A DNA stretch of 64,000 bases, taken from positions 4,566 through 68,565 of the forward strand of contig JBKJRD010000088.1 in assembly GCA_046594885.1 (NCBI GenBank), written 5' to 3'. The notes below the pieces were generated by a model. It saw nothing but the letters and a program-made list of their open reading frames with translations, made no database searches and was not told where the DNA came from. Positions 44,699 to 54,357 of this stretch are shown one piece after another. Both the position numbers and the translations under genes were made by a program. The stretch's first letter is position 1. Every line of letters starts with the position of its first letter. Origin of the DNA: Methylotenera_A sp046594885 (lineage in GTDB: Bacteria > Pseudomonadota > Gammaproteobacteria > Burkholderiales > Methylophilaceae).

Positions 44699-45433
44699 AT
44701 GACATATTGCGTGGGTTTATTATTAGAGCAAGGCTTGGTTTTCGCGTCTGATACGCGTACCAACGCTGGGGTTGACCAAGTCGCCATTTCGCCCAAAATG
44801 CATATTTTTGAAGTCAAAAATGAACGCGTGATTGTGTTATTAACGGCTGGTAATTTGGCCATTACGCAATCGGTAGTGCATGCACTGCGACTTAAAATTA
44901 GCAATGCAGAGAAAGATAGTAAGCACTTACACAATGCACAAAGTATGCTAGAAGCAGCCAGCTTGGTTGGCAATGAATTACGCGCAAAATTTGAGCAAGA
45001 AGGCGAGCACTTTAAAAGCCACCAAATAGAATTTAACGCCAGCATTTTAATTGGCGGACAAATCAAAGGCGAAAAACCACAATTATTTAATGTCTACTCG
45101 GCAGGTAATTTTATTGAGACCAGCATTGAAACGCCTTATTTTCAAATTGGCGAAACCAAATATGGCAAACCCATCATCGACCGCGTCGTGCATTACGATA
45201 CCGATATAATGGACGCGGTAAAATGTTTGCTGATTTCGTTTGATTCAACCATTCGCAGCAATGTCTCGGTTGCGGCGCCCATCGATTTGCTGATTTATCG
45301 TGCCGATAGCCTGCACGCCGATTGTAAGCAGCGCATTGCAGAAACCGACCCTTATTATTCTAAAGTAAGGCAAGGCTGGGGCGCTGGGTTGAAACAAGTT
45401 TTTTCTGCGCTACCAAGCCCAGATTGGTGTTAA
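44699..45433 (+). CDS. Anbu, proteasome-related Ntn-hydrolase peptidase
   Basis: 244 residues beginning MTYCVGLLLEQGLVFASDTRTNAGVD. After Met removal Thr2 is the N-terminal nucleophile, with Asp18 and Lys33 in the positions of the proteasome beta-subunit triad. Anbu is the ancestral beta-subunit-like family known to co-occur with circularly permuted ATP-grasp, alpha-E and transglutaminase genes. It may process or degrade the peptide made by the cluster. It is followed four bases later by gmk. Confidence 0.9.
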   Translation: MTYCVGLLLEQGLVFASDTRTNAGVDQVAISPKMHIFEVKNERVIVLLTAGNLAITQSVVHALRLKISNAEKDSKHLHNAQSMLEAASLVGNELRAKFEQEGEHFKSHQIEFNASILIGGQIKGEKPQLFNVYSAGNFIETSIETPYFQIGETKYGKPIIDRVVHYDTDIMDAVKCLLISFDSTIRSNVSVAAPIDLLIYRADSLHADCKQRIAETDPYYSKVRQGWGAGLKQVFSALPSPDWC

Positions 45434-45436
45434 AAC

Positions 45437-46072
45437 ATGACATTAAGCATGATATTAAATCAGGTTGCAGGTAATCTTTTTATTATCACAGCGGCTTCTG
45501 GCGCGGGCAAAACCAGTTTGGTGAAATCGATACTGATGCATGATGCGCAAATTAAACTGTCTGTTTCACACACGACGCGTCAGCCTAGAATTGGCGAAGA
45601 AAATGGTGTGCATTATCATTTTGTCAATGAAACACAGTTTTTAAATACACTAAACGCAGGCGGTTTTTTAGAAAGTGCCGATGTGCACGGCGCAAAATAC
45701 GGCACTTCACAAGCCGCAGTGGAAAGCGCGTTACAGGCGGGTTATGATGTGATTTTAGAAATTGATTGGCAAGGTGCGGCGCAAGTGCGGGCGATTTATC
45801 CAGATAGCATTGGCATTTTTATATTGCCACCATCGGTTGAAACCTTAGCGCAGCGCTTGAATAACCGTGGTCAAGACAGTGTGGATGTGATTCATAAACG
45901 CGTTGCCGCCGCGCGTGAAGAAATGAGCCATGTGGTGGAGTTTGATTATGTTACAATCAACGATAATTTTGACTTGGCGCTACAAGATTTATTGGCGATT
46001 ATTCGCGCAAGTAGGCTGAAATCGACATCGCAACTACAGCGTTACGCTGCACTTGTTCAAAAGTTAACCTAA
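45437..46072 (+). CDS. gmk: Guanylate kinase
   Basis: 211 residues with P-loop ITAASGAGKTSLV, SVSHTTRQPRIGEENGVHYHF and EIDWQGAAQV. It phosphorylates GMP to GDP. It is followed by rpoZ and spoT in the usual gmk-rpoZ-spoT order; its usual upstream neighbour yicC is displaced. Confidence 0.96.
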   Translation: MTLSMILNQVAGNLFIITAASGAGKTSLVKSILMHDAQIKLSVSHTTRQPRIGEENGVHYHFVNETQFLNTLNAGGFLESADVHGAKYGTSQAAVESALQAGYDVILEIDWQGAAQVRAIYPDSIGIFILPPSVETLAQRLNNRGQDSVDVIHKRVAAAREEMSHVVEFDYVTINDNFDLALQDLLAIIRASRLKSTSQLQRYAALVQKLT

Positions 46073-46196
46073 TTCAAAAGTTAACCAGATTTTAGTGTTA
46101 AGTTTTGAATATCAGCTGTATTTTGCCCTAACTTAAGAACAATTAACCCCGTTTAACAGTCATATTCTATTGGCTGTATCATTTAAAGGACCACAG

Positions 46197-46409
46197 ATGG
46201 CACGCATTACCGTAGATGATTGTTTAGAAAAAATCCCCAACCGTTTTCAATTAACATTAGTTGCAGCTTATCGCGCGCGCCAATTGGCAAACGGTTCAGA
46301 CCCTTTTGTGCATAGTGCAGGGCAAAAAGATAAACCAACGGTGTTGGCTTTGCGTGAAATTGCAGCAGGCAAAGTGGGTATAGAAATTTTAAATCGTACA
46401 CATCCTTAA
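46197..46409 (+). CDS. rpoZ: RNA polymerase omega subunit
   Basis: 70 residues from ATG at 46197, with AAAGGA upstream (an ATG 27 bp earlier lacks support). MARITVDDCLEKIPNRFQLTLVAAYRARQL is the conserved omega N-terminus. It assists core polymerase assembly and ppGpp response. A dispersed-motif copy (46094-46103) precedes it. Confidence 0.95.
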   Translation: MARITVDDCLEKIPNRFQLTLVAAYRARQLANGSDPFVHSAGQKDKPTVLALREIAAGKVGIEILNRTHP

Positions 46410-46448
46410 GAGGTTAGCTTAAGTACTTCAAACTTAACATGCGTCTCA

Positions 46449-48692
46449 ATGCCAAAAACTGCAACCAAAACCGGCATTAACAAACACACCATCGACACCT
46501 TTCAACCTGCCGAGCCACAATTGTTGCCGGCAGATTGTGAAACTTCACAACTCACCCTCTTATTAAAAGAATATTTTAGCCAAGCCGATATTGAGCAAGT
46601 GTGGGCGGCTTATCGCTATGCGTTTGCCGCGCACGATGGCCAAACCCGCAAAACGGGTGAGCCTTATATTACGCACCCAGTTTCAGTTGCCTGCATTTTA
46701 GCCAAACTGCATTTAGATTTACCCACTTTGCTAGCGGCCTTATTGCATGATGTGGTGGAAGATACAGGCGTTTCGGTGGCAGAAATTGCCGAATTATTTG
46801 GCAAGCAAGTGGGCGTATTGGTAGATGGATTGACCAAGCTCGATAAAATTGAGTTTCAAAGCGTTACGCAGGCGCAAGCGGAAAATTTTCGCAAAATGTT
46901 GCTGGCGATGAGCCAAGATGTACGCGTGATTTTGGTCAAACTGGCCGATAGATTGCACAATATGCAAACGCTGGGTTCGATGAAACCAGAAAAGCAAAAA
47001 AGTATCGCGCGCGAAACTTTGGAAATTTACGCGCCAATCGCTAACCGACTTGGCTTGAATCTCATTTATCAAGAGCTAGAAGACTTAAGTTTTCAATATG
47101 TGTATCCCATGCGTTATCGCGTGCTCAATAAAGCCATTAAGGTAGCAAGTGGTAATCGCAAAGAAGTGATCGCCAAAATCTTAGAGGCGATTAAAGGGCG
47201 TTTAAATGAAGTACACATCGAAGCTGACGTCAAAGGTCGTCAAAAACATCTGTACAGCGTATATCGAAAAATGGCCAGCAAAGGCAGTGCGTTAGAGCAA
47301 ATTCACGATATTTATGGCTTTAGAATATTGGTTAAAGATATGGCTAGCTGCTACTTAACGCTAGGCCATTTACATGCACTTTATAAGCCGATTCCTGGCA
47401 AATTTAAAGATTATATTGCCATACCAAAAGCCAATGGCTATCAATCGCTACATACCACATTATTTGGTCCATTTGGCATGCCAATAGAAGTGCAAATCCG
47501 CAGTGAGCAAATGCATAACATTGCAGATGCGGGTGTAGCGGCGCATTGGATGTATAAAACTTCAGATGCCAGTTTAACCGCGTTGCAACAGCAAACGCAT
47601 CAATGGTTACAGCGTTTGCTAGAAATTCAAGCTGAAAGTGAAGATAACTATGAGTTTCTGGAACACTTTAAGGTGGATTTATTCCCAGATGAAGTCTATG
47701 TGTTTACGCCAAAAGGCAAGATATTAGCTTTGCCGCGCGGCTCCACAGCGGTGGATTTTGCCTATGCGGTACACACTGATGTGGGCAACAGTTGTGTGGC
47801 GGTTAAAATTAATAACGAGCTAGCACCATTGCGCACGGAAATGCACAACGGCGACCATGTGGAAATTATCACAGCAGCGCTGGCAAAGCCTAATCCAGCT
47901 TGGTTAAATTATGTAGTCACGGGCAAAGCGCGTTCACATATTCGGCACTACTTAAAAACCATTCAAGTATCAGAATCAGCACACTTAGGTGAGCGCATGT
48001 TGAATTTGGCCTTACACGCTTTGCATATAGAACCCGCCACTATTACAGACAAACAATGGCAAAAAGTAATGAGTGATTACGGCGCAAAACACAAACATGA
48101 TATTTTGGCAGATATCGGTTTGGGTAAGCGCATTAGTCTAATGGTTGCACATCAGCTAATTGCGACCAATCCAGATTTAACCAATGCAGATAATGGTAAA
48201 GCAAAAACATTTAAACCGCTGGATATGATTACCATTCGCGGCTCAGAAGGCATGGCAGTACAATTCGCGCAATGTTGCACGCCCATACCAGGCGACCCGA
48301 TCTTAGGCTTTATTAACAAAGAAAAAGGTTTGATTATTCACACGCACGATTGCGCCACAGTGGCTAAATTTAAGCTAGATCCTGATAAATGGCTGGATGT
48401 AGAGTGGGATCCTGATAATGAGAAACTGTTCAAAGTAAATGTGCGCATGGTGGTGGCTAATGTACGCGGCATGCTGGCTAAAATTGCCGCGGGTATTTCA
48501 GAAGCAGGCGCCAATATCGACAATGTCAGCGTAGAAGATTCAGATGGTAGCCAATATTCCAACGTGAATTTTGTAGTGCAAGTGCGTAATCGCGTGCACT
48601 TGGCTGACTTAATGCGCAATTTACGTAAAATTCCGGATGTGGTGCGCATTAACCGCGTCAAAGGCAGCAATTCTAAAAATAGAATTCAATAA
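46449..48692 (+). CDS. spoT: Bifunctional (p)ppGpp synthetase/hydrolase (SpoT/Rsh)
   Basis: 747 residues: HD hydrolase (about 65-200, LLAALLHDVVEDTG), synthetase (about 260-370, YRKMASKG, GYQSLHTTLFGP), TGS domain (about 410-470, DEVYVFTPKGKILALPRGSTAVDFAY), and a C-terminal helical/ACT region ending in the RINRVKG strand. The intact HD motif means it can hydrolyse ppGpp as well as make it. It lies 39 bp after rpoZ. Confidence 0.95.
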   Translation: MPKTATKTGINKHTIDTFQPAEPQLLPADCETSQLTLLLKEYFSQADIEQVWAAYRYAFAAHDGQTRKTGEPYITHPVSVACILAKLHLDLPTLLAALLHDVVEDTGVSVAEIAELFGKQVGVLVDGLTKLDKIEFQSVTQAQAENFRKMLLAMSQDVRVILVKLADRLHNMQTLGSMKPEKQKSIARETLEIYAPIANRLGLNLIYQELEDLSFQYVYPMRYRVLNKAIKVASGNRKEVIAKILEAIKGRLNEVHIEADVKGRQKHLYSVYRKMASKGSALEQIHDIYGFRILVKDMASCYLTLGHLHALYKPIPGKFKDYIAIPKANGYQSLHTTLFGPFGMPIEVQIRSEQMHNIADAGVAAHWMYKTSDASLTALQQQTHQWLQRLLEIQAESEDNYEFLEHFKVDLFPDEVYVFTPKGKILALPRGSTAVDFAYAVHTDVGNSCVAVKINNELAPLRTEMHNGDHVEIITAALAKPNPAWLNYVVTGKARSHIRHYLKTIQVSESAHLGERMLNLALHALHIEPATITDKQWQKVMSDYGAKHKHDILADIGLGKRISLMVAHQLIATNPDLTNADNGKAKTFKPLDMITIRGSEGMAVQFAQCCTPIPGDPILGFINKEKGLIIHTHDCATVAKFKLDPDKWLDVEWDPDNEKLFKVNVRMVVANVRGMLAKIAAGISEAGANIDNVSVEDSDGSQYSNVNFVVQVRNRVHLADLMRNLRKIPDVVRINRVKGSNSKNRIQ

Positions 48693-48709
48693 GTTTTTTC
48701 GCTTCGGGT

Positions 48710-50764
48710 ATGACCAAACTCAACGAAATTAAAGCCTTTGCAACACCACTGATTGCCAATTTACTCAAGCTGGGTATTTCCACTATTCAAGATTTACTGC
48801 TGCACTTACCATTGCGCTACATGGATGAAACGCGCATGACCGCTGTGCGCGATTTGCGCCTAGGCGAAAGCGCACAAGTAGAAGGCCGGATTGTGCATTG
48901 TGAGGTGACTTACAAGCCACGAAAAAACTTAGTTGCGCGGCTTGAAGATGCTAGTGGGCAACTCACTTTGCGCTTTTTGCATTTTTATCCCAGCCAAATC
49001 GCCGCGCTTAAAGTGGGGACGGTGTTGCGTGTTTACGGCGAAATTCGTCATGGTTTTTTTGGTGTCGAAATGGTGCATCCACAGTGCAAAACAGTGGATG
49101 AAAAAACCATGGTAGCGGAAACATTAACACCGATTTATCCCACTACCGCAGGCTTAACTCAGCCAAATATTCGCAAAGCCATTGCACTGGCGCTAAAACA
49201 AGATGCGCTAGCTGAAACTTTGCCAGCTAATATTTACCAAGCATTTAAATTGCCCAGCTTTGCTGCCAGTATTCAAGCTTTACATCATCCCACGCCAGAA
49301 GCCAATTTAGCGGCGCTAGAAAATCGCAGCACGCCAGAATGGCGGCGATTGGCTTTTGATGAATTGTTAGCGCAGCAACTTTCCATGCGTAAACATTATG
49401 CCAAGCGCCGCAGTATTGATGCACCTGCGATTGCAATATCTGAAAACTTAACCCATCAAATGCTTCAATATTTGCCATTTCAATTAACCAAAGCACAACA
49501 AAAAGTAGTAGCAGAAATCAGCCAAGATTTAACACAGCCGCATCCGATGCAGCGCTTATTACAAGGTGATGTGGGTAGTGGCAAAACCATTGTGGCTTGT
49601 CTGGCGGCTTTACAAAGCATAGAACATGGCTGGCAAGTGGCGCTGATGGCGCCGACTGAAATTTTAGCAGAGCAACATTTTAAAAAATTCGAAACTTGGC
49701 TTAAACCCTTAACTATTGAAATTGCATGGTTAACGGGCAGTCAAAGCAAAAAAGAGCGCGAAGTCGCACTAGCCGATATCGCCAGCGGTAAAGCCCAGCT
49801 TGCAGTTGGCACACATGCTTTGTTTCAAGATGCGGTAATATTTAAAAAGTTAGGCCTAGCCATTATTGATGAGCAACATCGATTTGGCGTGCAGCAGCGC
49901 TTGGCTTTGCGCAAGAAAGGCGAGCCCCAAGTATTAAACCAAGAGCCGCATCAACTGATGATGTCCGCTACCCCCATTCCGCGCACATTATCCATGAGTT
50001 ATTTTGCTGATTTAGATGTATCGGTGATTGACGAATTGCCGCCGGGCCGCACGCCTATCGTTACCAAATTGGTGTCAGACGAGCGACGTGATGAAGTATT
50101 GCAACGCGTGCGCGAAGCTTGTTTGGCGGGCAGCCAAGCGTATTGGGTTTGCCCTTTAATTGAAGAATCAGAAGCCTTGCAACTACAAACCGCCAATGAT
50201 ACGTTTGCCCATATGCAAGCTCGTTTTCCTGAACTTAATATTGGCTTAATACATGGCCGCATGAAACCTGCCGAAAAACAAGCGGTGATGCAGGCCTTTA
50301 GCAAAAACGAAACGCAATTGCTAGTGGCAACCACCGTAATTGAGGTTGGCGTTGATGTACCTAATGCCAGCTTAATGGTGATTGAGCACGCAGAGCGTTC
50401 TGGTTTAAGCCAGTTACATCAACTGCGTGGGCGGGTTGGGCGCGGGGCTGCCAAGAGCACCTGTATTTTGCTGTATCAAAACAAGTTAAGTGACACTGCT
50501 AAAGCGCGATTAAAAGTCATATTCGAAAGTAACGATGGTTTTGCCATAGCCCAAGCCGATTTGCATTTACGCGGCCCTGGCGAATTTTTAGGCACACGCC
50601 AAAGTGGTGTGCCGATGTTAAAAATTGCCGATTTAGAGCGTGATATTGATTTACTAGAAGCGGCAAAAAATAGGGTAGACAGCTTAATTAAACAGCATCC
50701 GCAAGCCGTTGAGGCGCATTTGGCGCGCTGGATGCGCCATGCGGGTGAGTGGGTAAAAGTGTGA
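48710..50764 (+). CDS. recG: ATP-dependent DNA helicase RecG
   Basis: 684 residues with an OB/wedge domain (about 40-140) and SF2 motifs: QGDVGSGKTIVA (Walker A), IIDEQHRFG, MSATPIPRT, and the HQLRGRVGRG motif VI. It remodels stalled forks and recombination intermediates. Its TGA overlaps the ubiC GTG. Confidence 0.96.
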   Translation: MTKLNEIKAFATPLIANLLKLGISTIQDLLLHLPLRYMDETRMTAVRDLRLGESAQVEGRIVHCEVTYKPRKNLVARLEDASGQLTLRFLHFYPSQIAALKVGTVLRVYGEIRHGFFGVEMVHPQCKTVDEKTMVAETLTPIYPTTAGLTQPNIRKAIALALKQDALAETLPANIYQAFKLPSFAASIQALHHPTPEANLAALENRSTPEWRRLAFDELLAQQLSMRKHYAKRRSIDAPAIAISENLTHQMLQYLPFQLTKAQQKVVAEISQDLTQPHPMQRLLQGDVGSGKTIVACLAALQSIEHGWQVALMAPTEILAEQHFKKFETWLKPLTIEIAWLTGSQSKKEREVALADIASGKAQLAVGTHALFQDAVIFKKLGLAIIDEQHRFGVQQRLALRKKGEPQVLNQEPHQLMMSATPIPRTLSMSYFADLDVSVIDELPPGRTPIVTKLVSDERRDEVLQRVREACLAGSQAYWVCPLIEESEALQLQTANDTFAHMQARFPELNIGLIHGRMKPAEKQAVMQAFSKNETQLLVATTVIEVGVDVPNASLMVIEHAERSGLSQLHQLRGRVGRGAAKSTCILLYQNKLSDTAKARLKVIFESNDGFAIAQADLHLRGPGEFLGTRQSGVPMLKIADLERDIDLLEAAKNRVDSLIKQHPQAVEAHLARWMRHAGEWVKV

Positions 50765-51297
50765 AACGAACACATCAACATGCAGCATGGCTGATTAATC
50801 CGATATCTGCTGGCCGAATCAAATCATGGCTAATCGATAAAAACTCGCTCACCTTGCGTTTGCAAAAAAGTTATCCAATTTTTAGTGTTAAGTCTGTGCG
50901 CCTCAGTCATGCAAAACCTATCTTGGATGAAGCGCTTTGCTTAGGATTGCCAAGTCACAAAACGGCATTAATTAGAGAAGTGCTATTAAATGGCCATCAT
51001 CGACCTGTGGTATTTGCGCATAGCGTATTACCTTATACCAGCTTACGCGGGGCTTGGCATGGTTTGGGCAAGTTGGGTAATAAGCCTTTGGGTGCGGCTT
51101 TATTCGCTAATCCGCAAGTAAAACGCGCGCCACTACGCTTTAAAAAGCTGTCGCCGCATCATGTTTTGTATCAACTAGCAGTACAGCATTTAAGCAATAA
51201 ACCAGCGTATTTATGGGCGCGGCGTTCGATTTTTAGTTTAAATGGCGCTACTATTTTAGTAACAGAAGTTTTTTTACCAGCATTATTGTCCACATGA
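50761..51297 (+). CDS. ubiC: Chorismate pyruvate-lyase
   Basis: About 178 residues from the GTG at 50761, which overlaps the recG stop in GTGA; a GTG 12 bp earlier is also possible. The UbiC fold shows REVLLNGHHRPVVFAHSVLP and a late GLGKLGNKPLGAALF block. It removes pyruvate from chorismate to give 4-hydroxybenzoate for ubiquinone. A copy of the dispersed motif encodes part of IFSVKS here. Confidence 0.87.
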   Translation: MKRTHQHAAWLINPISAGRIKSWLIDKNSLTLRLQKSYPIFSVKSVRLSHAKPILDEALCLGLPSHKTALIREVLLNGHHRPVVFAHSVLPYTSLRGAWHGLGKLGNKPLGAALFANPQVKRAPLRFKKLSPHHVLYQLAVQHLSNKPAYLWARRSIFSLNGATILVTEVFLPALLST

Positions 51298-52166
51298 ACA
51301 CGCAACTATTTATTCAAAAAGTAAACGCTTACCAACGCTTAATGCGGCTTGATAAACCGATTGGCATTTTATTGCTGTTATGGCCAACGCTTTGGGCGCT
51401 GTGGATAGCCAGCCGCGGCAAGCCAGATTGGATTGTGTTGCTGATTTTTGTGACAGGTACTGTGTTAATGCGCAGTGCGGGCTGCGTGCTGAATGACATT
51501 GCAGACCGCAAATATGATGGTTTAGTAACGCGCACTAAAAATCGCCCTTTGGCAACGGGTGAACTGAACGTGAAACAAGCCTATGTATTAGCAGCAGGGT
51601 TAAGCTTATTGGCATTTGGTTTGGTGCTATTGCTGAATAAAACCACCATTTTGCTATCATTCGCCGCCATGTTTTTAGCGGCAACTTATCCTTATACCAA
51701 ACGCTTTTTGGCGATTCCGCAAGCGTATTTGGGTGTAGCTTTTGGCTTTGGTATTCCCATGGCATTTGCAGCAGTGAGTGATTATATTCCCGCAGTTGCA
51801 TGGGTCTTATTGGCCGCAAATGTGTGTTGGGCGATTGCTTACGATACGCAATATGCCATGGTAGATCGTGATGACGATTTGAACATTGGCATCCAATCTT
51901 CAGCCATATTTTTTGGCAAATATGATGTGGCTGCAGTGATGGCAAATTATGCTGCCATGTTGGGCTTATTGATTTATATTGGCCGATTAATGGGCTATGG
52001 CCAGTATTATTACCTTGGCCTTATCGCCGCATTTTTGCTGATGTTGCGCGAGTATCATTTGATACAAAAACGCTCTAAAACAGATTGTTTTAAAGCGTTT
52101 TTGCATAATAATTGGATTGGCTTGGCCGTTTTTTCTGGCATTTTGGCCGAATATTATTATAAATAG
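51294..52166 (+). CDS. ubiA: 4-Hydroxybenzoate octaprenyltransferase
   Basis: 290 residues with eight or so membrane helices and the two Asp-rich prenyltransferase motifs NDIADRKYDGLVTRT and DTQYAMVDRDDDLNIG. It attaches the isoprenoid tail in ubiquinone synthesis. Its ATG overlaps the ubiC stop (ATGA), matching the consecutive reactions. Confidence 0.95.
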   Translation: MNTQLFIQKVNAYQRLMRLDKPIGILLLLWPTLWALWIASRGKPDWIVLLIFVTGTVLMRSAGCVLNDIADRKYDGLVTRTKNRPLATGELNVKQAYVLAAGLSLLAFGLVLLLNKTTILLSFAAMFLAATYPYTKRFLAIPQAYLGVAFGFGIPMAFAAVSDYIPAVAWVLLAANVCWAIAYDTQYAMVDRDDDLNIGIQSSAIFFGKYDVAAVMANYAAMLGLLIYIGRLMGYGQYYYLGLIAAFLLMLREYHLIQKRSKTDCFKAFLHNNWIGLAVFSGILAEYYYK

Positions 52167-52200
52167 TCAGCCTAGCGATATGCTCATAACCTGCGCCTGG

Positions 52201-54081
52201 TTATTTGTATTCAACAAGGTTAAACTCAAACAGCTCTTCATGCTTTTCAGGGCTTACAGTTTCGACTTTTTCTACATCAGTCATCGTTAGCGCTTCTATT
52301 TTTTGCAGTTTAGTGGCTTTCATCGCCTCGATTTTTGCCTCTTTCAGTTCTTTAATCGCCATTTTTTTCTCGTCCAATTGAATGATATCTGCTGTACTGA
52401 CATTGCTTAAGGCAATGCCTCTTAATAAAACCAACTCTTCAATAACGTTTTTTTCAAAACCAACGCGCACCTCTAAACGGCTGTTGTAAATTAAATCGTC
52501 TAAATAAACCAAGGCCGCAGGTGTTCCCCATATCTGTTGCAAACCGTTTGCTAAGCGTGAATAAGATTCTAAACTACCGCCAGAACTGGTTTTATCTTCA
52601 GCTGCAAAATCTGCAATTTTGATATTAAAGTGCTCTTTACACTCCAGCGCGGTTTGTTCATATACCGCTTGTAAATTTTCTTTAGCCACTAAATCCAGCA
52701 AAAATAACCAAATGGTCACGGATTGTTTGGGGAAGTCGAGCAGATGGTTTTGTAATAATTGAATCGCTAAGCTGGTGCGACCATGTGACAAGAACACATC
52801 TGCGTGGTCTAGTATATTGTGTTCAAAGTTATCTTCTTCAATTTGAAATGGCGTTTCTTCCAGCGCTGAAGTCGCTGCAAAAGCGGCTGAACTGTTGGTT
52901 TGTTCTGCGGTTTTGGCTGCGGCTAAAGGTTTGTCTTCAAACAGCGTATCTTCTAGATCAATATCTTTGTAATAAACAATATTACTAGAATTCGCGTCCA
53001 GTGCATTCCACACATCTTCTGCGTTATCAAGCTGTTGCGATTGACGACGCCTGCGCCAGAAATCTGCTGCAAAATAGCCGCCAATCAGTAAGCCGATGCC
53101 TGCCAAATACGGCCACCAGTTTGTCGTGCTATTGGCTGAATTTGCCACCGTTAGTTTTTCGGCTTGCGGCTTAATCGCGGCATTTTTTTCAGCTTCTAAC
53201 GCGCGATTACGTTGTTGTAAAGTGGTGATTTGCTGTTCTAAATGGGCAAGACGATTACCCAATACCGTGGCTTCATCTGCTATTGCCACATGATTAGCCA
53301 GTGCTTGTGGCGATGTTTCAACCGCAAAACGCAATTGTTTATCTAAGCGCAAACCAAGTGAATTAAAATGGCTATCAAAGGTGCCGCCCGAAATGCTCAA
53401 GCGAGGCTTGTCTGACTTAACACTATTTTTTGTTGTATTTTGAGGGTTAAGTATGCCTTTGTTTTGCGTGCTAGCAGTCGATTTTTGCGCGTTATTAAGG
53501 GTTAAGTCAGGATGACTATGACTATTTTTATGGCTAGCTGATGATTTTTTAGCCGAATTTTGTTGAACGCGAACACTTTGATTGTAATTTGTTTGCGTGA
53601 CAGGCGACTGCGTCACAGCAGATTTCTCATCAACACTGTTGATTATCTCAACACCATCCGTTGTTTCTGCATCATTAAATGATGTTAATTCTGTGGTTAA
53701 AAGCGGGTCAATTAACAGCACATAATCACGACGAAAATTGCTGTCACATTCGGCGATGACCGCCAAACTCACGATAGGCTCAATAATCGCGTCAGTTGTC
53801 GAAATAGTTAAAATCGCTTCATCGCCTTTAATATTACTGAGTCTGATGTTGCCATTATTGATTGGGTTTACACCGTCAGAATCGCTGCCTAATCTAAAGC
53901 AGGCTTTGTCTTTCAGGCCTACAATACCTTGCACTTTTAGTTTGGCTTGTAAAGGTTGCCCAATGTGCGATTTCACTTCTATATCACCTAAGCCCACCGC
54001 AAAAACGGGATTTTGCAAGCCAACAGATAGCAGCGTTAGTGCGGCTAGAACGGCTTGCTTTAATATATAATTGTTATGCAT
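52201..54081 (-). CDS. fimV: FimV-like protein (paralogue 2)
   Basis: 626 residues: signal peptide ending PVFAVG, then the FimV N-terminal domain (VGLGDIEVKSHIGQPLQAKLKVQG, about 28-140). A disordered Asn/Ser/Gln-rich linker follows (about 155-230, containing three copies of the dispersed motif at DNA level), then a coiled coil (about 270-300), a membrane helix (about 318-338) and an acidic cytoplasmic region. FimV links peptidoglycan with type IV pilus and polar assembly. It is convergent with ubiA. Confidence 0.85.
   Translation of the reverse strand: MHNNYILKQAVLAALTLLSVGLQNPVFAVGLGDIEVKSHIGQPLQAKLKVQGIVGLKDKACFRLGSDSDGVNPINNGNIRLSNIKGDEAILTISTTDAIIEPIVSLAVIAECDSNFRRDYVLLIDPLLTTELTSFNDAETTDGVEIINSVDEKSAVTQSPVTQTNYNQSVRVQQNSAKKSSASHKNSHSHPDLTLNNAQKSTASTQNKGILNPQNTTKNSVKSDKPRLSISGGTFDSHFNSLGLRLDKQLRFAVETSPQALANHVAIADEATVLGNRLAHLEQQITTLQQRNRALEAEKNAAIKPQAEKLTVANSANSTTNWWPYLAGIGLLIGGYFAADFWRRRRQSQQLDNAEDVWNALDANSSNIVYYKDIDLEDTLFEDKPLAAAKTAEQTNSSAAFAATSALEETPFQIEEDNFEHNILDHADVFLSHGRTSLAIQLLQNHLLDFPKQSVTIWLFLLDLVAKENLQAVYEQTALECKEHFNIKIADFAAEDKTSSGGSLESYSRLANGLQQIWGTPAALVYLDDLIYNSRLEVRVGFEKNVIEELVLLRGIALSNVSTADIIQLDEKKMAIKELKEAKIEAMKATKLQKIEALTMTDVEKVETVSPEKHEELFEFNLVEYK
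53415..53507. repeat. Cluster of three copies of the dispersed RGKGTTAAGT motif
   Basis: Copies at 53415-53424 (reverse), 53443-53452 (forward) and 53498-53507 (forward), all in the fimV linker; the first two form an inverted pair. Other copies on the forward strand start at 24888, 28150, 28940, 33737, 35628, 39484, 39798, 46094, 50884, 57666 and 62948. On the reverse strand they start at 15350, 23053, 23484, 41440 and 44595. About half lie between genes although intergenic DNA is only about a tenth of this region. Many have T-rich sequence on the 5' side. Confidence 0.7.
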
Positions 54082-54217
54082 GGTGATTACCTGCTTTTCA
54101 AGTTATCGTTTCGTTAATAGTAGTGTAAGCAATCTGTGTGCCAACTAAAAATGATGCATTAATGCTGCATAAACACCATTTAAGCATTAAAACCCATTAT
54201 TTAATCATTTTTTATAA

Positions 54218-54247
54218 TTGACAAGCTTGCAAGCAAAAGCATATAAT
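54218..54247 (+). promoter_or_regulatory. Strong sigma-70 promoter of rplM-rpsI
   Basis: TTGACA (54218-54223), an 18-base spacer and TATAAT (54242-54247) are perfect hexamers. Transcription should begin near 54254, giving a leader of about 100 nt before rplM. Confidence 0.8.
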
Positions 54248-54309
54248 CCGCCCTCTTGTTTTTATAAGCTATAGATAAACCTTAGCTTGATACTGAACTG
54301 GTTTAAACT

Positions 54310-54350
54310 GAATTAGCTAATATTGAATTAGCTAATATTGAATTAGGTAG
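54310..54350 (+). repeat. 15-bp tandem repeats in the rplM leader
   Basis: GAATTAGCTAATATT is repeated at 54310-54324 and 54325-54339, followed by a partial third unit GAATTAGGTAG. Each full unit contains the palindrome ATTAGCTAAT. The repeats end ten bases before the rplM start and lie within its transcribed leader. Confidence 0.75.
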
Positions 54351-54357
54351 TGATACG

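Noticed and set aside
54310..54350. Short tandem repeats as a CRISPR-like array
   Set aside because: Units are directly adjacent, with no spacers, and no cas genes are nearby.
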